Assembly: GCF_030063185.1 (NCBI RefSeq)
Contig: NZ_JASISP010000003.1
Coordinates: 285,779-349,778, forward strand
DNA from: Arthrobacter sp. H35-D1
Lineage (GTDB): Bacteria > Actinomycetota > Actinomycetes > Actinomycetales > Micrococcaceae
DNA length: 64,000 nucleotides
Reading direction: 5' to 3'
The notes under the pieces were generated by a model. That model was not told the origin of the DNA and made no database searches. It saw only the letters and a program-made list of their open reading frames with translations. A program made the position numbers and the translations under genes. Of this stretch, positions 16,830 through 27,931 are shown in pieces. Within the stretch, counting starts at the first letter, position 1, and each line of letters opens with the position of its first letter.

Positions 16830-17315
16830 TTATTCGGGGACGGAGATGTCTGCGACGGTGGCGTTCAATGCCAGGATGAGGGCGTCGGCGTCGACGAACA
16901 GGCTGAAGCCGTGCTCACCGGCGCCCATGGAAACGCGGCGGCCCCGGACTGATTCGTCAACGAAGACCGGCCAGGCCGTGGTGCTTCCCAACGGCGTGAT
17001 GGTGCCGCGTTCGTAACCGGTGGCGGCGAGTGCCACGTCGGCGGCAGGCATCTGCAGCTTGTTCACGCCCACGGCGGCGCGCAGTTTGGGCCAGGAGATG
17101 GAGCGTCCACCCGGCACAAGGGCAAAGAGGAAGGCTCCGTCGCTGCGCTTGAGGACAAGGGACTTCACGATGTCCGCGGTCTCAATGCCCAGGAGGACGG
17201 CAGCCTCAGCCAGCGAGCTTGCGGCGGCTCTGGCAACGATGTCCACCGCCAAACCGCGGTCAGCCGCATCCGCAGCAACCCTGGCACGGCCAGTGGGTCC
17301 GGGGGCTGGACTCAC
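16830..17315 (-). CDS. YbaK/EbsC family protein (aminoacyl-tRNA deacylase-like)
   Basis: The 161 residues match the YbaK/ProX editing-domain family: IVKSLVLKRSDGAFLFALVP with the conserved lysine, a Gly-rich loop LVPGGRSI, and ATGYERGTITPLG near the middle, typical of the substrate pocket. Relatives hydrolyse mischarged tRNAs such as Cys-tRNA(Pro) or Ala-tRNA(Pro) in trans. The start is GTG and overlaps the thiolase stop as GTGA, so the two are translated together although no functional link is known. The substrate subtype cannot be decided here. Confidence 0.85.
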   Translation of the reverse strand: MSPAPGPTGRARVAADAADRGLAVDIVARAAASSLAEAAVLLGIETADIVKSLVLKRSDGAFLFALVPGGRSISWPKLRAAVGVNKLQMPAADVALAATGYERGTITPLGSTTAWPVFVDESVRGRRVSMGAGEHGFSLFVDADALILALNATVADISVPE

Positions 17316-18511
17316 TCAGCGTCCAGGAACAAGAGCAGTGCCTCGCCCTGGCCGCCGCCTCCGCAGAGCGAAACTGCAGCCTTGCCGGAGCCTCGGCGGC
17401 TTAGTTCAAGGGCGGCGTGGAGTGCCAAGCGGGCGCCGGAAGCGCCAATGGGGTGGCCCAGGGCAATGGCACCGCCGTGGATGTTGCATTTTTCCGGCGG
17501 AAGCTGAAGGTCGCGCATCGACTGGACGGCGACTGAAGCAAAAGCCTCGTTGATCTCGACAAAGTCAAGATCCGCAACGCTCCAGTTGGTCTTTGCCAAG
17601 GCACTTTCGATGGCATGGGAGGGCTGGGAATGAAGCGTATTGTCGGGCCCGGCCACCTGCCCGGATGCGCCGACGACAGCAAGCCACGCGAGCCCGTGCG
17701 CCTCGGCGTAGCTGCGGGAAGCCAGCACCAGGGCACTGGCCCCGTCCGAAAGCGGGGATGAGTTCCCGGCCGTGATGGCGCCGTCGGCCGTGAAGGCCGG
17801 ACGCAGGCCAGCCAGGGACTCCACGGTGCTCTGGGGGCGGATGCCTTCATCCTTGTCGAGCACCAACGGTTCACCTTTGCGCCGGCGCAGCGTGACGGGC
17901 ACAATTTCACTCTCGAAGACGCCGGCGTCAGCGGCGGCCGCTGCGCGCTGGTGGGAAGCGGCGGCAATCTCGTCCTGTGCGGTGCGGGAGATGCCCAAGA
18001 GAATATTGCCCCGCTCGGTGGAAAGGCCCATGGAATCGTTGTCGAAGGCGTCGGTCAAACCGTCATGGGCCGCGACATCGAGCGCTTGTACGGCCCCGTA
18101 GCTCCAGCCCCTGCGCGAACCGGGAAGGATGTGCGGCGCCTGGGTCATCGACTCCTGCCCGCCTGCCACAACAACATTTGCCTCGCCGCTGCGGATCATT
18201 CGTGCGGCATCGATAACGGCCGTCAGGCCGGACAGGCACACCTTGTTGATGGTCACTGCGGGCACATTCCAACCAATGCCGGCGCCAACCGCGCTCTGCC
18301 GCGCAGGATTCTGACCGGCGCCGGCCTGCAACACCTGCCCCATGACCACGAAATTGATGCAGGAGACGTCCACTCCGGAGCGCGACACGGCTGCTGCAAT
18401 GGCCTTGGAGCCAAGCTCGACGGCGGTAAAGGGCGCCAATTGCCCGTTGAGCTTGCCCTGCGGGGTGCGGGCTCCTGCAAGAATTACCACATCGTTTGAT
18501 AGTGCAGTCAT
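17312..18511 (-). CDS. Thiolase (acetyl-CoA C-acyltransferase)
   Basis: The 399-residue protein has all three thiolase motifs: the nucleophilic Cys in NKVCLSGL, the GGAIALGHPIGASGARL block with the catalytic His, and the C-terminal acid/base Cys in CGGGGQGEALLL. The N-terminus VVILAGARTPQGKLNG is typical of biosynthetic or degradative acetoacetyl-CoA/3-ketoacyl-CoA thiolases. It joins or cleaves acyl-CoA units. ATG at 18511 is chosen because AAGGAG lies 10 nt upstream and the family start fits; longer in-frame starts up to 18619 give unrelated residues. It overlaps the YbaK-type gene by 4 bp. Confidence 0.92.
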   Translation of the reverse strand: MTALSNDVVILAGARTPQGKLNGQLAPFTAVELGSKAIAAAVSRSGVDVSCINFVVMGQVLQAGAGQNPARQSAVGAGIGWNVPAVTINKVCLSGLTAVIDAARMIRSGEANVVVAGGQESMTQAPHILPGSRRGWSYGAVQALDVAAHDGLTDAFDNDSMGLSTERGNILLGISRTAQDEIAAASHQRAAAAADAGVFESEIVPVTLRRRKGEPLVLDKDEGIRPQSTVESLAGLRPAFTADGAITAGNSSPLSDGASALVLASRSYAEAHGLAWLAVVGASGQVAGPDNTLHSQPSHAIESALAKTNWSVADLDFVEINEAFASVAVQSMRDLQLPPEKCNIHGGAIALGHPIGASGARLALHAALELSRRGSGKAAVSLCGGGGQGEALLLFLDAE

Positions 18512-18741
18512 GGCCGCAGTGCTCCTTGAAACTCGTTCCGTGCGCATCCTCATTGATCCACACTTGTTCTCCATAGAATGTAACAGCATCACCCGGCAGG
18601 TTATTTCGGGCAACGGCAAGGGGCAGCAAGTTGCTGTGTGATGGGGCTAATAGTGGGCCCGGAAGTACCCGAAAACCCGCCAAAAATCAGGCATCTGGGT
18701 GGCACACAAGGTTGATACTTGCCATTTATTTGATACTGGGG

Positions 18742-18771
18742 TAGACACGCGGGCATAAAATACTGTAATGT
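18742..18771 (+). promoter_or_regulatory. Candidate rpoBC promoter
   Basis: TAGACA (18742-18747), 18 bp, TAATGT (18766-18771) gives 5 of 6 matches at -35 and a weak -10. It stands about 215 bp before rpoB in a 476-bp space that also includes the promoter region of the divergent thiolase. The AT-rich stretch 18716-18778 contrasts with the surroundings, which supports promoter activity here. The remaining bases before rpoB form a long leader with no clear terminator. Confidence 0.4.
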
Positions 18772-18987
18772 AGATCTTTGCGTATCCCTCTTAACCTTCA
18801 GCCTTCATATAGCGGTGGGCTTTGTTTCGGTCAGGAGTCAAGGACGGCATGCAACATGAGGCATTTTACGCCAATATGTTGCGCTTTCCAAGACTGTTCT
18901 GGCCAGCGTTCCACCGGGTTTGATGACCAGGTGTGAATCGGGTGAGGGTCGTAAGAACAAGCCTGCAGGTCTGTGGAAGGATCCCTC

Positions 18988-21900
18988 TTGGTCGCCTCGA
19001 GCACCTCTAATGTAAATAACGCTGCAACCGCTATCGATTCAAACAGCACCGATGGTGCAAAGAGTCGCCTCTCATTCGCAAAGATTCACGAGCCGCTTGA
19101 CGTGCCGAATCTGCTTGCCCTCCAGACCGAGAGCTTTGACTGGCTCGTAGGAAATGGGCGCTGGCAGGACCGCATGCAGTCAGCCGTGAATGCCGGCGAT
19201 GACAGCGTGGCCGTCACCTCCGGACTATCCGACATTTTCGAAGAAATTTCACCCATTGAGGATTTCCAGGGCACCATGTCCCTGTCCTTCACTGAGCCGG
19301 AATTCTCTGACCCCAAGTTTACCGTTGACGAGTGCAAGGACCGCGACGCCACGTACGCCGCGCCGTTGTACGTCAAGGCCGAGTTCATGAACAACTTGAC
19401 CGGTGAAATCAAGCAACAGACTGTCTTCATGGGTGATTTCCCGCTCATGACCAACAAGGGCACGTTCGTCATCAACGGCACCGAGCGTGTTGTTGTGTCG
19501 CAGTTGGTCCGCTCCCCGGGTGCTTACTTTGAGCGCACTGCGGACAAGACCAGCGACAAGGAAATCTTCACCGCCAAGATCATCCCCTCACGCGGTGCAT
19601 GGTTCGAGCTGGAGATTGACAAGCGCGACCAGGTTGGCGTTCGCCTCGACCGCAAGCGCAAGCAGTCAGTCACCGTACTGCTGAAGGCCCTCGGTTGGAC
19701 CGAAGGCCAGATCCTGGAAGAGTTCGGCGAGTTTGACTCCATCCGCGCCACCTTGGAAAAGGATGCCACCACCGGCCGCGAAGATGCCCTCCTGGACATC
19801 TACCGCAAGCTCCGCCCGGGCGAGCCGCCGACCGTTGACGCCGCCGATGCGCTGCTGCACAACCTGTACTTCAACCCCAAGCGCTACGATCTGGCCAAGG
19901 TTGGCCGCTACAAGATCAACCGCAAGCTTGGCATCGACATGCCGTTGAGCGACCCCGAGGCTTCGGTGCTGAGCGTGGACGACATCGTTGCCATGATCAA
20001 GTACCTTGTCGCCTTGCACGCAGGAAAAAAGACCACCAAGGGCCATCGCGATGGCGCTGAAGTGGATCTGCGCGTTGATGTTGATGACATCGACCACTTC
20101 GGCAACCGTCGTATCCGCGCCGTGGGTGAGCTCATCGAGAACCAGGTCCGTACGGGTCTTTCCCGCATGGAGCGCGTTGTCCGTGAACGCATGACCACCC
20201 AAGACGTCGAAGCGATCACGCCGCAGACCCTGATCAACATCCGTCCAGTTGTGGCAGCCATCAAGGAGTTCTTTGGAACTTCCCAGCTCTCGCAGTTCAT
20301 GGACCAGAACAACCCGCTGGCCGGTCTGACGCACAAGCGTCGCCTGTCCGCGCTGGGCCCGGGCGGTTTGTCCCGTGACCGTGCAGGGATGGAAGTTCGA
20401 GACGTTCACCCGTCGCACTACGGCCGCATGTGCCCCATTGAAACTCCTGAAGGCCCCAACATTGGGCTGATCGGTTCCTTGGCGTCCTATGGTCGCATCA
20501 ACCCGTTTGGCTTCATCGAGACCCCTTACCGTCGTGTCAAGGAAGGCTTCGTTTCCGACGAAGTTGACTACCTGACGGCAGACGACGAGATGGAAGTTGT
20601 CATCGCCCAGGCCAACGCGCCGCTCGATGCCAACAACCACTTCGAGGAAGACTCCGTGCTGGTCCGCCAGCGCGGCGGTGGCGGCGAGCCTGTCCTGATC
20701 CCGGCTGATGATGTCGAGTACATGGATGTTTCCCCGCGCCAGATGGTATCTGTGGCAACCGCCCTGATCCCGTTCCTCGAGCACGACGACGCCAACCGCG
20801 CCTTGATGGGTGCGAACATGCAGCGTCAAGCAGTGCCGCTGGTCCGTTCCGAGTCCCCGTTCGTGGGCACCGGCATGGAGCGCGCCACGGCAGTCGACGC
20901 CGGTGACGTTGTCATTGCGAAGAAGGCCGGTGTGGTTTCGGAAGTGTCCGCCGACGTCGTTGTCATGTTGAACGACGACGGCACGGAGATCAGCTACCCG
21001 ATCGCCAAATACCAGCGTTCAAACCAGGGAACGGCCTACAACCAGCGTGTTCTGGCCTCAGAGGGCCAGCGCCTGGAAGTTGGCGGAATCATCGCCGACG
21101 GCCCGGCAACGGACATGGGCGAGCTTGCCTTGGGCAAGAACCTGCTGGTTGCCTTCATGTCTTGGGAAGGCCACAACTACGAGGATGCCATTATCCTTTC
21201 GCAGCGCATTGTTGCTGAAGATGTGCTTTCCTCCATCCACATCGAAGAGCATGAGATCGACGCCCGCGACACGAAGCTTGGTGCCGAGGAAATCACCCGG
21301 GACATCCCGAACGTTTCCGAGGAAATCCTGGCTGGCCTGGACGAGCGCGGCATCATCCACATTGGTGCAGAGGTTGAAGCCGGCGACATCCTGGTTGGGA
21401 AGGTCACGCCCAAGGGTGAAACCGAGTTGACTCCGGAAGAGCGCCTGCTCCGTGCCATCTTCGGTGAGAAGAGCCGTGAAGTTCGCGACACTTCCTTGAA
21501 GGTTCCCCACGGCGAGTCCGGCACAGTCATTGGCGTCCGCGTCTTTGACCGCGACTCCGAAGACGACCTGCCTCCCGGCGTGAACCAGCTGGTCCGCGTC
21601 TACGTTGCCAACAAGCGCAAGATCACCGACGGTGACAAGCTTGCCGGCCGCCACGGCAACAAGGGTGTTATTTCCAAGATCCTCCCGATCGAAGACATGC
21701 CCTTCCTTGCAGACGGCACGCCCGTTGACATCGTGTTGAACCCGTTGGGTGTTCCTGGCCGCATGAACGTGGGCCAGGTGTTGGAAATCCACCTCGGGTG
21801 GGTTGCCAAGACCGGCTGGAAGGTTGAAGGCGAGCCGGACTGGATCAAGGACCTGCCCAACCTGCCGCGTGAAACCGGTCAGACCAAGGTTGCCACCCCC

Positions 21901-22506
21901 GTGTTCGACGGTGCTCGTGATTCTGAAATCACCGGGTTGCTCGATTCCACCAACGTAACTCGCGACGGCGACCGCCTGATCGATTCCAGCGGCAAGACCA
22001 TGCTCTTCGACGGCCGCTCCGGCGAGCCGTTCCCGGACCCGGTCTCGGTGGGCTACATGTACATCTTGAAGCTCCACCACTTGGTGGACGACAAGATTCA
22101 CGCCCGCTCCACCGGACCGTACTCCATGATCACCCAGCAGCCCTTGGGCGGCAAGGCCCAGTTCGGTGGCCAGCGCTTTGGCGAGATGGAAGTTTGGGCG
22201 CTGGAAGCATACGGTGCGGCGTACACGCTGCAGGAATTGCTGACCATCAAGAGCGATGACATCCATGGCCGCGTGAAGGTCTACGAAGCCATCGTCAAGG
22301 GCGAGAACATCCCGGAGCCGGGCATTCCGGAATCCTTCAAGGTTCTGATCAAGGAAATGCAGTCGCTGTGCCTGAACGTGGAAGTCCTTTCCACCGACGG
22401 CGCCACGATTGAGATGCGTGACTCGGATGAAGAAGTCTTCCGGGCCGCGGAGGAGCTGGGCATCGACCTGTCACGGGCCGAGCCGAACTCTGTCGAAGAA
22501 GTTTAG
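18988..22506 (+). CDS. rpoB: DNA-directed RNA polymerase subunit beta
   Basis: The roughly 1,172 residues contain all beta-subunit blocks, among them the rifampicin pocket ([29 protein letters not shown], around residues 430-460) with the residues equivalent to E. coli D516, H526 and S531 all wild type. RpoB forms half of the active-site cleft. I chose the TTG at 18988 since GGAAGG lies 7 nt before it and the protein then starts VASSTSN, as in relatives; an ATG at 18973 would overlap that ribosome binding site. rpoC follows after 106 bp. Confidence 0.96.
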   Translation: MVASSTSNVNNAATAIDSNSTDGAKSRLSFAKIHEPLDVPNLLALQTESFDWLVGNGRWQDRMQSAVNAGDDSVAVTSGLSDIFEEISPIEDFQGTMSLSFTEPEFSDPKFTVDECKDRDATYAAPLYVKAEFMNNLTGEIKQQTVFMGDFPLMTNKGTFVINGTERVVVSQLVRSPGAYFERTADKTSDKEIFTAKIIPSRGAWFELEIDKRDQVGVRLDRKRKQSVTVLLKALGWTEGQILEEFGEFDSIRATLEKDATTGREDALLDIYRKLRPGEPPTVDAADALLHNLYFNPKRYDLAKVGRYKINRKLGIDMPLSDPEASVLSVDDIVAMIKYLVALHAGKKTTKGHRDGAEVDLRVDVDDIDHFGNRRIRAVGELIENQVRTGLSRMERVVRERMTTQDVEAITPQTLINIRPVVAAIKEFFGTSQLSQFMDQNNPLAGLTHKRRLSALGPGGLSRDRAGMEVRDVHPSHYGRMCPIETPEGPNIGLIGSLASYGRINPFGFIETPYRRVKEGFVSDEVDYLTADDEMEVVIAQANAPLDANNHFEEDSVLVRQRGGGGEPVLIPADDVEYMDVSPRQMVSVATALIPFLEHDDANRALMGANMQRQAVPLVRSESPFVGTGMERATAVDAGDVVIAKKAGVVSEVSADVVVMLNDDGTEISYPIAKYQRSNQGTAYNQRVLASEGQRLEVGGIIADGPATDMGELALGKNLLVAFMSWEGHNYEDAIILSQRIVAEDVLSSIHIEEHEIDARDTKLGAEEITRDIPNVSEEILAGLDERGIIHIGAEVEAGDILVGKVTPKGETELTPEERLLRAIFGEKSREVRDTSLKVPHGESGTVIGVRVFDRDSEDDLPPGVNQLVRVYVANKRKITDGDKLAGRHGNKGVISKILPIEDMPFLADGTPVDIVLNPLGVPGRMNVGQVLEIHLGWVAKTGWKVEGEPDWIKDLPNLPRETGQTKVATPVFDGARDSEITGLLDSTNVTRDGDRLIDSSGKTMLFDGRSGEPFPDPVSVGYMYILKLHHLVDDKIHARSTGPYSMITQQPLGGKAQFGGQRFGEMEVWALEAYGAAYTLQELLTIKSDDIHGRVKVYEAIVKGENIPEPGIPESFKVLIKEMQSLCLNVEVLSTDGATIEMRDSDEEVFRAAEELGIDLSRAEPNSVEEV

Positions 22507-22513
22507 CGGGAAA

Positions 22514-22543
22514 TTTCGGCGGCGCGCAGCTGCGTCGCCGAAA
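22514..22543 (+). other. Intercistronic hairpin between rpoB and rpoC
   Basis: TTTCGGCG (22514-22521) pairs perfectly with CGCCGAAA (22536-22543). No T-run follows, so it is not a classical terminator; it may mark an RNA-processing or stabilising element in the rpoBC transcript. Confidence 0.45.
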
Positions 22544-22612
22544 GAACCTTCACTTCCTCCCGTACCCGCCAAGACATTCAGACTTTAGAGAATTAGAGAG
22601 AACAGGACCCAT

Positions 22613-25600
22613 ATGTCCAGCGAATCCTCCTTCGGCACTATGCAGATTGGCCTGGCCACCGCGCAAGATATCCGCGACTGGAGCCACGGCGAAGTCAAGA
22701 AGCCGGAAACTATCAACTACCGCACGCTCAAGCCGGAAAAAGACGGCCTGTTCTGCGAGAAGATCTTCGGACCTTCACGCGACTGGGAATGCTACTGCGG
22801 CAAGTACAAGCGCGTGCGCTTCAAGGGCATCATCTGCGAGCGTTGTGGCGTTGAAGTCACCCGCGCAAAGGTGCGCCGCGAGCGCATGGGCCACATTGAG
22901 CTGGCGGCACCCGTCACGCACATCTGGTACTTCAAGGGCGTTCCCTCGCGCTTGGGCTACCTCTTGGACCTTGCACCGAAGGACCTTGAAAAGGTCATTT
23001 ACTTCGCCGCCTACATGATCACCAGCGTCGACGACGAAGCCCGCCATGCTGAACTGCCGAACCTCCAGGTTGAGCACGACCTGGAGAAGAAGCAGATGGT
23101 GGACACTCGTGACAGCGACATCGCCACGATCGCCCGCAATCTTGAAGGTGAGATTGCACGCCTCGAAGGCGAAGGCGCCAAGGCCAGCGACAAGAAGAAG
23201 GCCCGCGATTCTGCGGACCGTCAGATGGCCAACGTGCGCAAGCGCGCCGACGCTGACATCGACCGCCTCGAGCAGGTGTGGGACCGTTTCAAGGCGCTCA
23301 AGGTTGCCGACCTCGAAGGCGACGAAGCCCTGTACCGCGAATTGCGTGATCGTTACGGCATGTTCTTCGAAGGTGCCATGGGTGCCGAAGCCATCAAGAG
23401 CCGTCTTGAGACCTTTGACATGGCCGGTGAAGCGGAGATCCTGCGCGACATCATCGCCAACGGCAAGGGCCAGCGCAAGACGCGTGCCTTGAAGCGCCTG
23501 AAGGTTGTCAACGCGTTCCTGACCACCAACAACAGCCCGCTGGGCATGGTCCTGGACGCCGTCCCGGTCATCCCGCCGGAACTGCGCCCCATGGTTCAGC
23601 TCGACGGTGGCCGTTTCGCCACCTCGGACTTGAACGACTTGTACCGTCGAGTGATCAACCGCAACAACCGTCTCAAGCGACTGCTTGATCTGGGTGCTCC
23701 GGAGATCATCGTCAACAACGAAAAGCGCATGCTGCAGGAAGCTGTTGACTCGCTCTTCGACAACGGCCGCCGAGGCCGTCCCGTCACCGGGCCGGGCAAC
23801 CGACCGTTGAAGTCGCTCTCCGACATGCTCAAGGGCAAGCAGGGACGCTTCCGCCAGAACCTCCTGGGCAAGCGCGTGGACTACTCGGGCCGTTCGGTTA
23901 TTGTTGTTGGTCCGCAGCTGAAGCTGCACCAGTGTGGTCTGCCCAAGCAGATGGCGCTGGAGCTCTTCAAGCCTTTCGTGATGAAGCGCCTGGTTGATCT
24001 AAACCATGCACAGAACATCAAGAGCGCCAAACGCATGGTGGAACGTTTCCGTCCCCAGGTGTGGGATGTTCTCGAAGAGATCATCACCGAACACCCGGTG
24101 TTGCTGAACCGTGCACCAACCCTGCACCGTTTGGGTATCCAGGCGTTCGAGCCGCAGCTTGTTGAAGGCAAGGCAATCCAGCTTCACCCGCTGGTTTGTG
24201 GTGCTTTCAATGCTGACTTCGACGGTGACCAGATGGCAGTGCACCTGCCGTTGAGCCCCGAAGCACAGGCTGAGGCGCGCATCCTGATGTTGTCCTCGAA
24301 CAACATCTTGAAGCCCTCTGATGGACGCCCCGTGACCTTGCCGTCACAGGATATGATCATCGGCCTGTACCACTTGACCACCAAGCGCGAGGGTTCAGTC
24401 GGCGAAGGCCGTGTGTTCTCCACGTCTGCAGAGGCCGTCATGGCCTACGACGCCGGTGAGTTGCACTTGAACTCACAGGTCAAGATTCGTTTGAAGAACT
24501 TCGTTCCGGGTCCCGAGCGGAAAGGACCGGTTGACTTCGAAGCCGGCGAGTCGGCAATCATCGACACGTCGCTGGGACAGGTCATCTTCAATGACACACT
24601 GCCTGCCGACTACCCGTGGGTTGAGTCCGTGGCGGACAAGGGCCAGCTCTCCGAGATCGTCAACGACCTCGCCGAGCGGTACCCCAAGGTTGTTGTGGCA
24701 GCCACACTGGACAACCTGAAGGATGCCGGTTTCTACTGGGCAACCCGTTCAGGGATCACAGTTGCCATCTCCGACATTGCGGTGCCTGTCTCCAAGCCGG
24801 CAATCCTTGAAAGCTACGAGGTCAAGGCCGCCAAGGTCCAGGCCCAGTACGACAAGGGTTTGATCGCCGACGACGAGCGCCGACAGGAGCTCATCGACAT
24901 CTGGAACCAGGCAACGAATGAGATCGCCGAGTCGATGCGGGCCTCGTTTGCCGCCACGAACACGATCAACCGGATGGTTTCCTCGGGTGCTCGAGGCAAC
25001 TGGATGCAGGTTCGTCAGATCGCCGGTATCCGCGGCCTTGTGGCAAACCCGAAGGGTGAAATTATTCCTCGCCCGATCAAGTCTTCCTACCGTGAAGGCC
25101 TGTCGGTCCTTGAGTACTTCATTGCCACCCACGGTGCTCGAAAGGGTCTTGCCGATACTGCTTTGCGTACGGCTAACTCCGGTTACCTGACCCGTCGTTT
25201 GGTTGACGTCTCGCAGGATGTCATTGTTCGTGAAGACGACTGTGGCACCGAGCGCGGCTTGACGTTGCCGATCGCCGTGGTCAACTCCACGGGTGAGATC
25301 GTGCTGCACGAGGAAGTCGAGAACAGCGTTTACGCCCGTACCTTGGCTTCTGAGGTTCTCGACTCCGACGGCACTGTGCTCGCGGCCGGCGGCGACGACG
25401 TCGGAGATGTCCTCATTGCCAAGCTGTTCGCGGCCGGCATTGAAGAGATCAAGGTACGGTCTGTGCTCACCTGTGAGTCAACGGTTGGTACTTGTGCCCT
25501 GTGCTATGGCCGGTCCTTGGCCACCGGCAAGACCGTGGACATCGGTGAGGCCGTGGGCATTATTGCCGCACAGTCCATTGGTGAGCCTGGCACGCAGCTG

Positions 25601-26515
25601 ACCATGCGCACCTTCCACACGGGTGGTGCTGTTTCGGCCAGCCGTGGCGAGGACATCACCCAGGGTCTGCCCCGTATCCAGGAGCTCTTCGAAGCACGTA
25701 CCCCCAAGGGCGTTGCTCCGATCGCGGAAGCTGCCGGTCGCATCAACATTGATGAGTCCGAGAAGACGATGCGTTTGGTTCTCACCCCGGACGACGGCAC
25801 CGAAGAGATCGCGTATCCGGTACTCCGACGCGCACGCCTCCAGGTAGCTGACGGCGAGCATGTTGAAGTAGGCCAGAAGCTCATTGTGGGTGCTGTTGAC
25901 CCCAAGCAGGTTCTGCGTATCCTGGGCCCGCGTGCCGCACAGAAGCACCTCGTTGAGGAAGTTCAGCGCGTTTACCGCAGCCAGGGCGTGGGTATCCACG
26001 ACAAGCACGTGGAGGTTATTGTCCGCCAGATGCTCCGTCGCGTCACAGTCATCGAGTCCGGCGACTCGAAGCTGCTCCCGGGCGAGCTTGCCGAGCGCGG
26101 TCGCTTCGAGACGGAAAACCGTCGCGTCGTGTCCGAAGGCAAGAAGCCTGCTTCGGGCCGTAACGAGCTGATGGGTATCACCAAGGCTTCCTTGGCTACC
26201 GAATCATGGCTCTCCGCGGCTTCCTTCCAGGAAACCACCCGCGTTCTGACGCAGGCGGCCATGGAAGGCAAGTCGGACCCGCTGTTGGGTCTGAAGGAGA
26301 ACGTGATCATCGGCAAGTTGATCCCTGCCGGCACCGGCCTTCCGCGCTACACCGACGTTACGGTGGAGCCCACGGAAGAAGCCAAAGCGAACCTGTTCAC
26401 CGGTCCGAGCGCTTTCAGCGACTTTGACTATGTGGGCGGCGTGGGAGAACTAGGCGCCGAGTTCCGAGCCATCCCCCTGGATGACTACGACCTGGGCACC
26501 AACTTCTCCGGCTAG
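22613..26515 (+). CDS. rpoC: DNA-directed RNA polymerase subunit beta'
   Basis: The 1,300 residues include the N-terminal zinc site (C60, C62, C75, C78 in ECYCGKYK and IICERCG), the catalytic [12 protein letters not shown] loop with three metal-binding Asp near residues 533-541, and the second zinc cluster near 954-964 ([11 protein letters not shown]), plus bridge-helix and trigger-loop regions ([17 protein letters not shown]). With RpoB it forms the RNA polymerase active centre. ATG with AGGACC upstream; [15 protein letters not shown] is the standard actinobacterial start. Length and order are normal. Confidence 0.98.
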   Translation: MSSESSFGTMQIGLATAQDIRDWSHGEVKKPETINYRTLKPEKDGLFCEKIFGPSRDWECYCGKYKRVRFKGIICERCGVEVTRAKVRRERMGHIELAAPVTHIWYFKGVPSRLGYLLDLAPKDLEKVIYFAAYMITSVDDEARHAELPNLQVEHDLEKKQMVDTRDSDIATIARNLEGEIARLEGEGAKASDKKKARDSADRQMANVRKRADADIDRLEQVWDRFKALKVADLEGDEALYRELRDRYGMFFEGAMGAEAIKSRLETFDMAGEAEILRDIIANGKGQRKTRALKRLKVVNAFLTTNNSPLGMVLDAVPVIPPELRPMVQLDGGRFATSDLNDLYRRVINRNNRLKRLLDLGAPEIIVNNEKRMLQEAVDSLFDNGRRGRPVTGPGNRPLKSLSDMLKGKQGRFRQNLLGKRVDYSGRSVIVVGPQLKLHQCGLPKQMALELFKPFVMKRLVDLNHAQNIKSAKRMVERFRPQVWDVLEEIITEHPVLLNRAPTLHRLGIQAFEPQLVEGKAIQLHPLVCGAFNADFDGDQMAVHLPLSPEAQAEARILMLSSNNILKPSDGRPVTLPSQDMIIGLYHLTTKREGSVGEGRVFSTSAEAVMAYDAGELHLNSQVKIRLKNFVPGPERKGPVDFEAGESAIIDTSLGQVIFNDTLPADYPWVESVADKGQLSEIVNDLAERYPKVVVAATLDNLKDAGFYWATRSGITVAISDIAVPVSKPAILESYEVKAAKVQAQYDKGLIADDERRQELIDIWNQATNEIAESMRASFAATNTINRMVSSGARGNWMQVRQIAGIRGLVANPKGEIIPRPIKSSYREGLSVLEYFIATHGARKGLADTALRTANSGYLTRRLVDVSQDVIVREDDCGTERGLTLPIAVVNSTGEIVLHEEVENSVYARTLASEVLDSDGTVLAAGGDDVGDVLIAKLFAAGIEEIKVRSVLTCESTVGTCALCYGRSLATGKTVDIGEAVGIIAAQSIGEPGTQLTMRTFHTGGAVSASRGEDITQGLPRIQELFEARTPKGVAPIAEAAGRINIDESEKTMRLVLTPDDGTEEIAYPVLRRARLQVADGEHVEVGQKLIVGAVDPKQVLRILGPRAAQKHLVEEVQRVYRSQGVGIHDKHVEVIVRQMLRRVTVIESGDSKLLPGELAERGRFETENRRVVSEGKKPASGRNELMGITKASLATESWLSAASFQETTRVLTQAAMEGKSDPLLGLKENVIIGKLIPAGTGLPRYTDVTVEPTEEAKANLFTGPSAFSDFDYVGGVGELGAEFRAIPLDDYDLGTNFSG

Positions 26516-27012
26516 CAGCAAGATAGTGCGATAAGAGAGTTGCCGAAGGGCCCGAACCGAGCGTGCGAGGTTTGGGAGGCAACGATCGGGCGGGTGGCCG
26601 GCTTCCTGAGGGAGGCCAGCTGCCCGCCGTCGTCCGTTAAGCAAACGCTCCCGCAGATTTGGGGCGTTTGTTGGGAACGCTCCAGCACCTTCCGGCCGCA
26701 CTGCGCGGGTCCTGTGCGGCACGGGAGGGTCCGATTTCAGGTCAGGGCTTATCCCGTGATAACGTAGTGAGTAATTGTTAGTGTGGCAGTGGATAAGAGT
26801 GTCAATTTTCTTCGTTGAGGCGTGGAAAGTGGATGCGGGTCCGGGTTGTACGGTTCTTGTACAGCGAATGCCACATTTTTGCATGCCTAGGCGCTGTGAA
26901 GTCGCCCAGTCTGCGACTACCAGTAAACGGCTTATCCCCACCGACTGATTCATGCAATCGGCGGGGCCAGCAACACGAGAAAACTCTCGAGAAAACAACG
27001 GAGAACACGAAA
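26516..27012 (+). other. rpoC-rpsL intergenic region with leader hairpins
   Basis: This 497-bp stretch holds no convincing gene. AAACGC (26643-26648) and GCGTTT (26664-26669) could pair as a weak terminator of rpoBC. Just before rpsL, CCCCACCGA (26936-26944) pairs with TCGGCGGGG (26958-26966) with one mismatch, a possible leader structure of the str operon. TTGTAC occurs twice 12 bp apart near 26846. A promoter must lie here because rpsL-fusA is highly expressed, but I cannot pick its boxes with confidence. Confidence 0.4.
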
Positions 27013-27387
27013 GTGCCTACGATTAACCAGCTGGTCCGAAAGGGCCGGACACCCAAGGTCACCAAGACCAAGGCTCCCGCATTGAAGGGCAGCCCCATGC
27101 GTCGCGGCGTTTGCACGCGCGTCTACACAACCACCCCCAAGAAGCCGAACTCGGCTTTGCGCAAGGTTGCACGTGTGCGCCTCAACGGTGGCGTGGAAGT
27201 TACCGCTTACATCCCCGGCGTAGGCCACAACCTCCAGGAGCACTCCATCGTGCTCGTTCGTGGAGGCCGTGTTAAGGACCTTCCCGGTGTTCGTTACAAG
27301 ATCGTCCGCGGCGCATTGGATACCCAGGGCGTCAAGAACCGCAAGCAGGCACGCAGCCGCTACGGTGCAAAGATGGAGAAGAAGTAA
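27013..27387 (+). CDS. rpsL: 30S ribosomal protein S12
   Basis: Exactly 124 residues starting [14 protein letters not shown], the standard S12. [14 protein letters not shown] (Lys43 region) and [14 protein letters not shown] (Lys88 region) are wild type, so no streptomycin-resistance substitution is seen. S12 takes part in decoding at the A site. The GTG at 27013 with GGAG nine nt upstream gives the family length; a longer in-frame start at 26815 is not supported. First gene of the str operon; rpsG starts one base after its stop. Confidence 0.97.
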   Translation: MPTINQLVRKGRTPKVTKTKAPALKGSPMRRGVCTRVYTTTPKKPNSALRKVARVRLNGGVEVTAYIPGVGHNLQEHSIVLVRGGRVKDLPGVRYKIVRGALDTQGVKNRKQARSRYGAKMEKK

Positions 27388-27388
27388 T

Positions 27389-27859
27389 ATGCCTCGCAAG
27401 GGTCCGGCCCCCAAGCGGCCGCTAGTTGTAGATCCCGTATACGGTTCCCCCTTGGTCACTCAGCTGATCAACAAGGTTCTCGTCGACGGCAAGAAGTCAA
27501 CCGCAGAGCGCATCGTTTACGGTGCACTTGAGGGTGTTCGTGAAAAGACCGGTGCTGATCCCGTAGTTGCCTTGAAGAAGGCCATGGAGAACATCAAGCC
27601 GAGCCTCGAGGTCAAGTCCCGCCGTGTTGGTGGCGCCACCTACCAGGTTCCGGTTGAAGTCAAGCCGGGTCGTCAGACCGCTCTTGCCCTTCGCTGGTTG
27701 GTTGGTTACTCGAAGGCTCGCCGCGAGAAGACCATGACCGAGCGTCTGCGCAACGAAGTTCTGGATGCCTCCAATGGTCTTGGTGCCGCTGTCAAGCGTC
27801 GCGAGGACACCCACAAGATGGCAGAGTCCAACAAGGCTTTCGCCCATTACCGCTGGTAA
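27389..27859 (+). CDS. rpsG: 30S ribosomal protein S7
   Basis: The 156 residues begin [20 protein letters not shown] and match S7 throughout. It starts the assembly of the 30S head by binding 16S rRNA and in other bacteria represses the str operon. The ATG at 27389 lies directly behind the rpsL stop, and the ribosome binding site (GGAGAAG) is inside the end of rpsL, so translation is coupled. fusA follows after 72 bp. Confidence 0.97.
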   Translation: MPRKGPAPKRPLVVDPVYGSPLVTQLINKVLVDGKKSTAERIVYGALEGVREKTGADPVVALKKAMENIKPSLEVKSRRVGGATYQVPVEVKPGRQTALALRWLVGYSKARREKTMTERLRNEVLDASNGLGAAVKRREDTHKMAESNKAFAHYRW

Positions 27860-27931
27860 CTAGAGCCATGAGAATGCTGGCGGCAACCCCGCCGGCATCC
27901 CTCCAGCTCATCTCTAGAAAAGGGAGAAACC

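Noticed and set aside
20270..20460. Possible rifampicin-resistance change in RpoB
   Set aside because: The key resistance positions are wild type; the differences seen (such as Ala for Ser in NNPLAGL) are outside the main resistance residues.
19666..22266. Two long minus-strand frames inside rpoB
   Set aside because: Antisense shadows caused by high third-position GC; rpoB is certain.
26540..26767. 75-codon frame between rpoC and rpsL
   Set aside because: No ribosome binding site, no family feature, covers a candidate hairpin.
27013..27387. Possible streptomycin-resistance change in S12
   Set aside because: Lys43 and Lys88 neighbourhoods are wild type.
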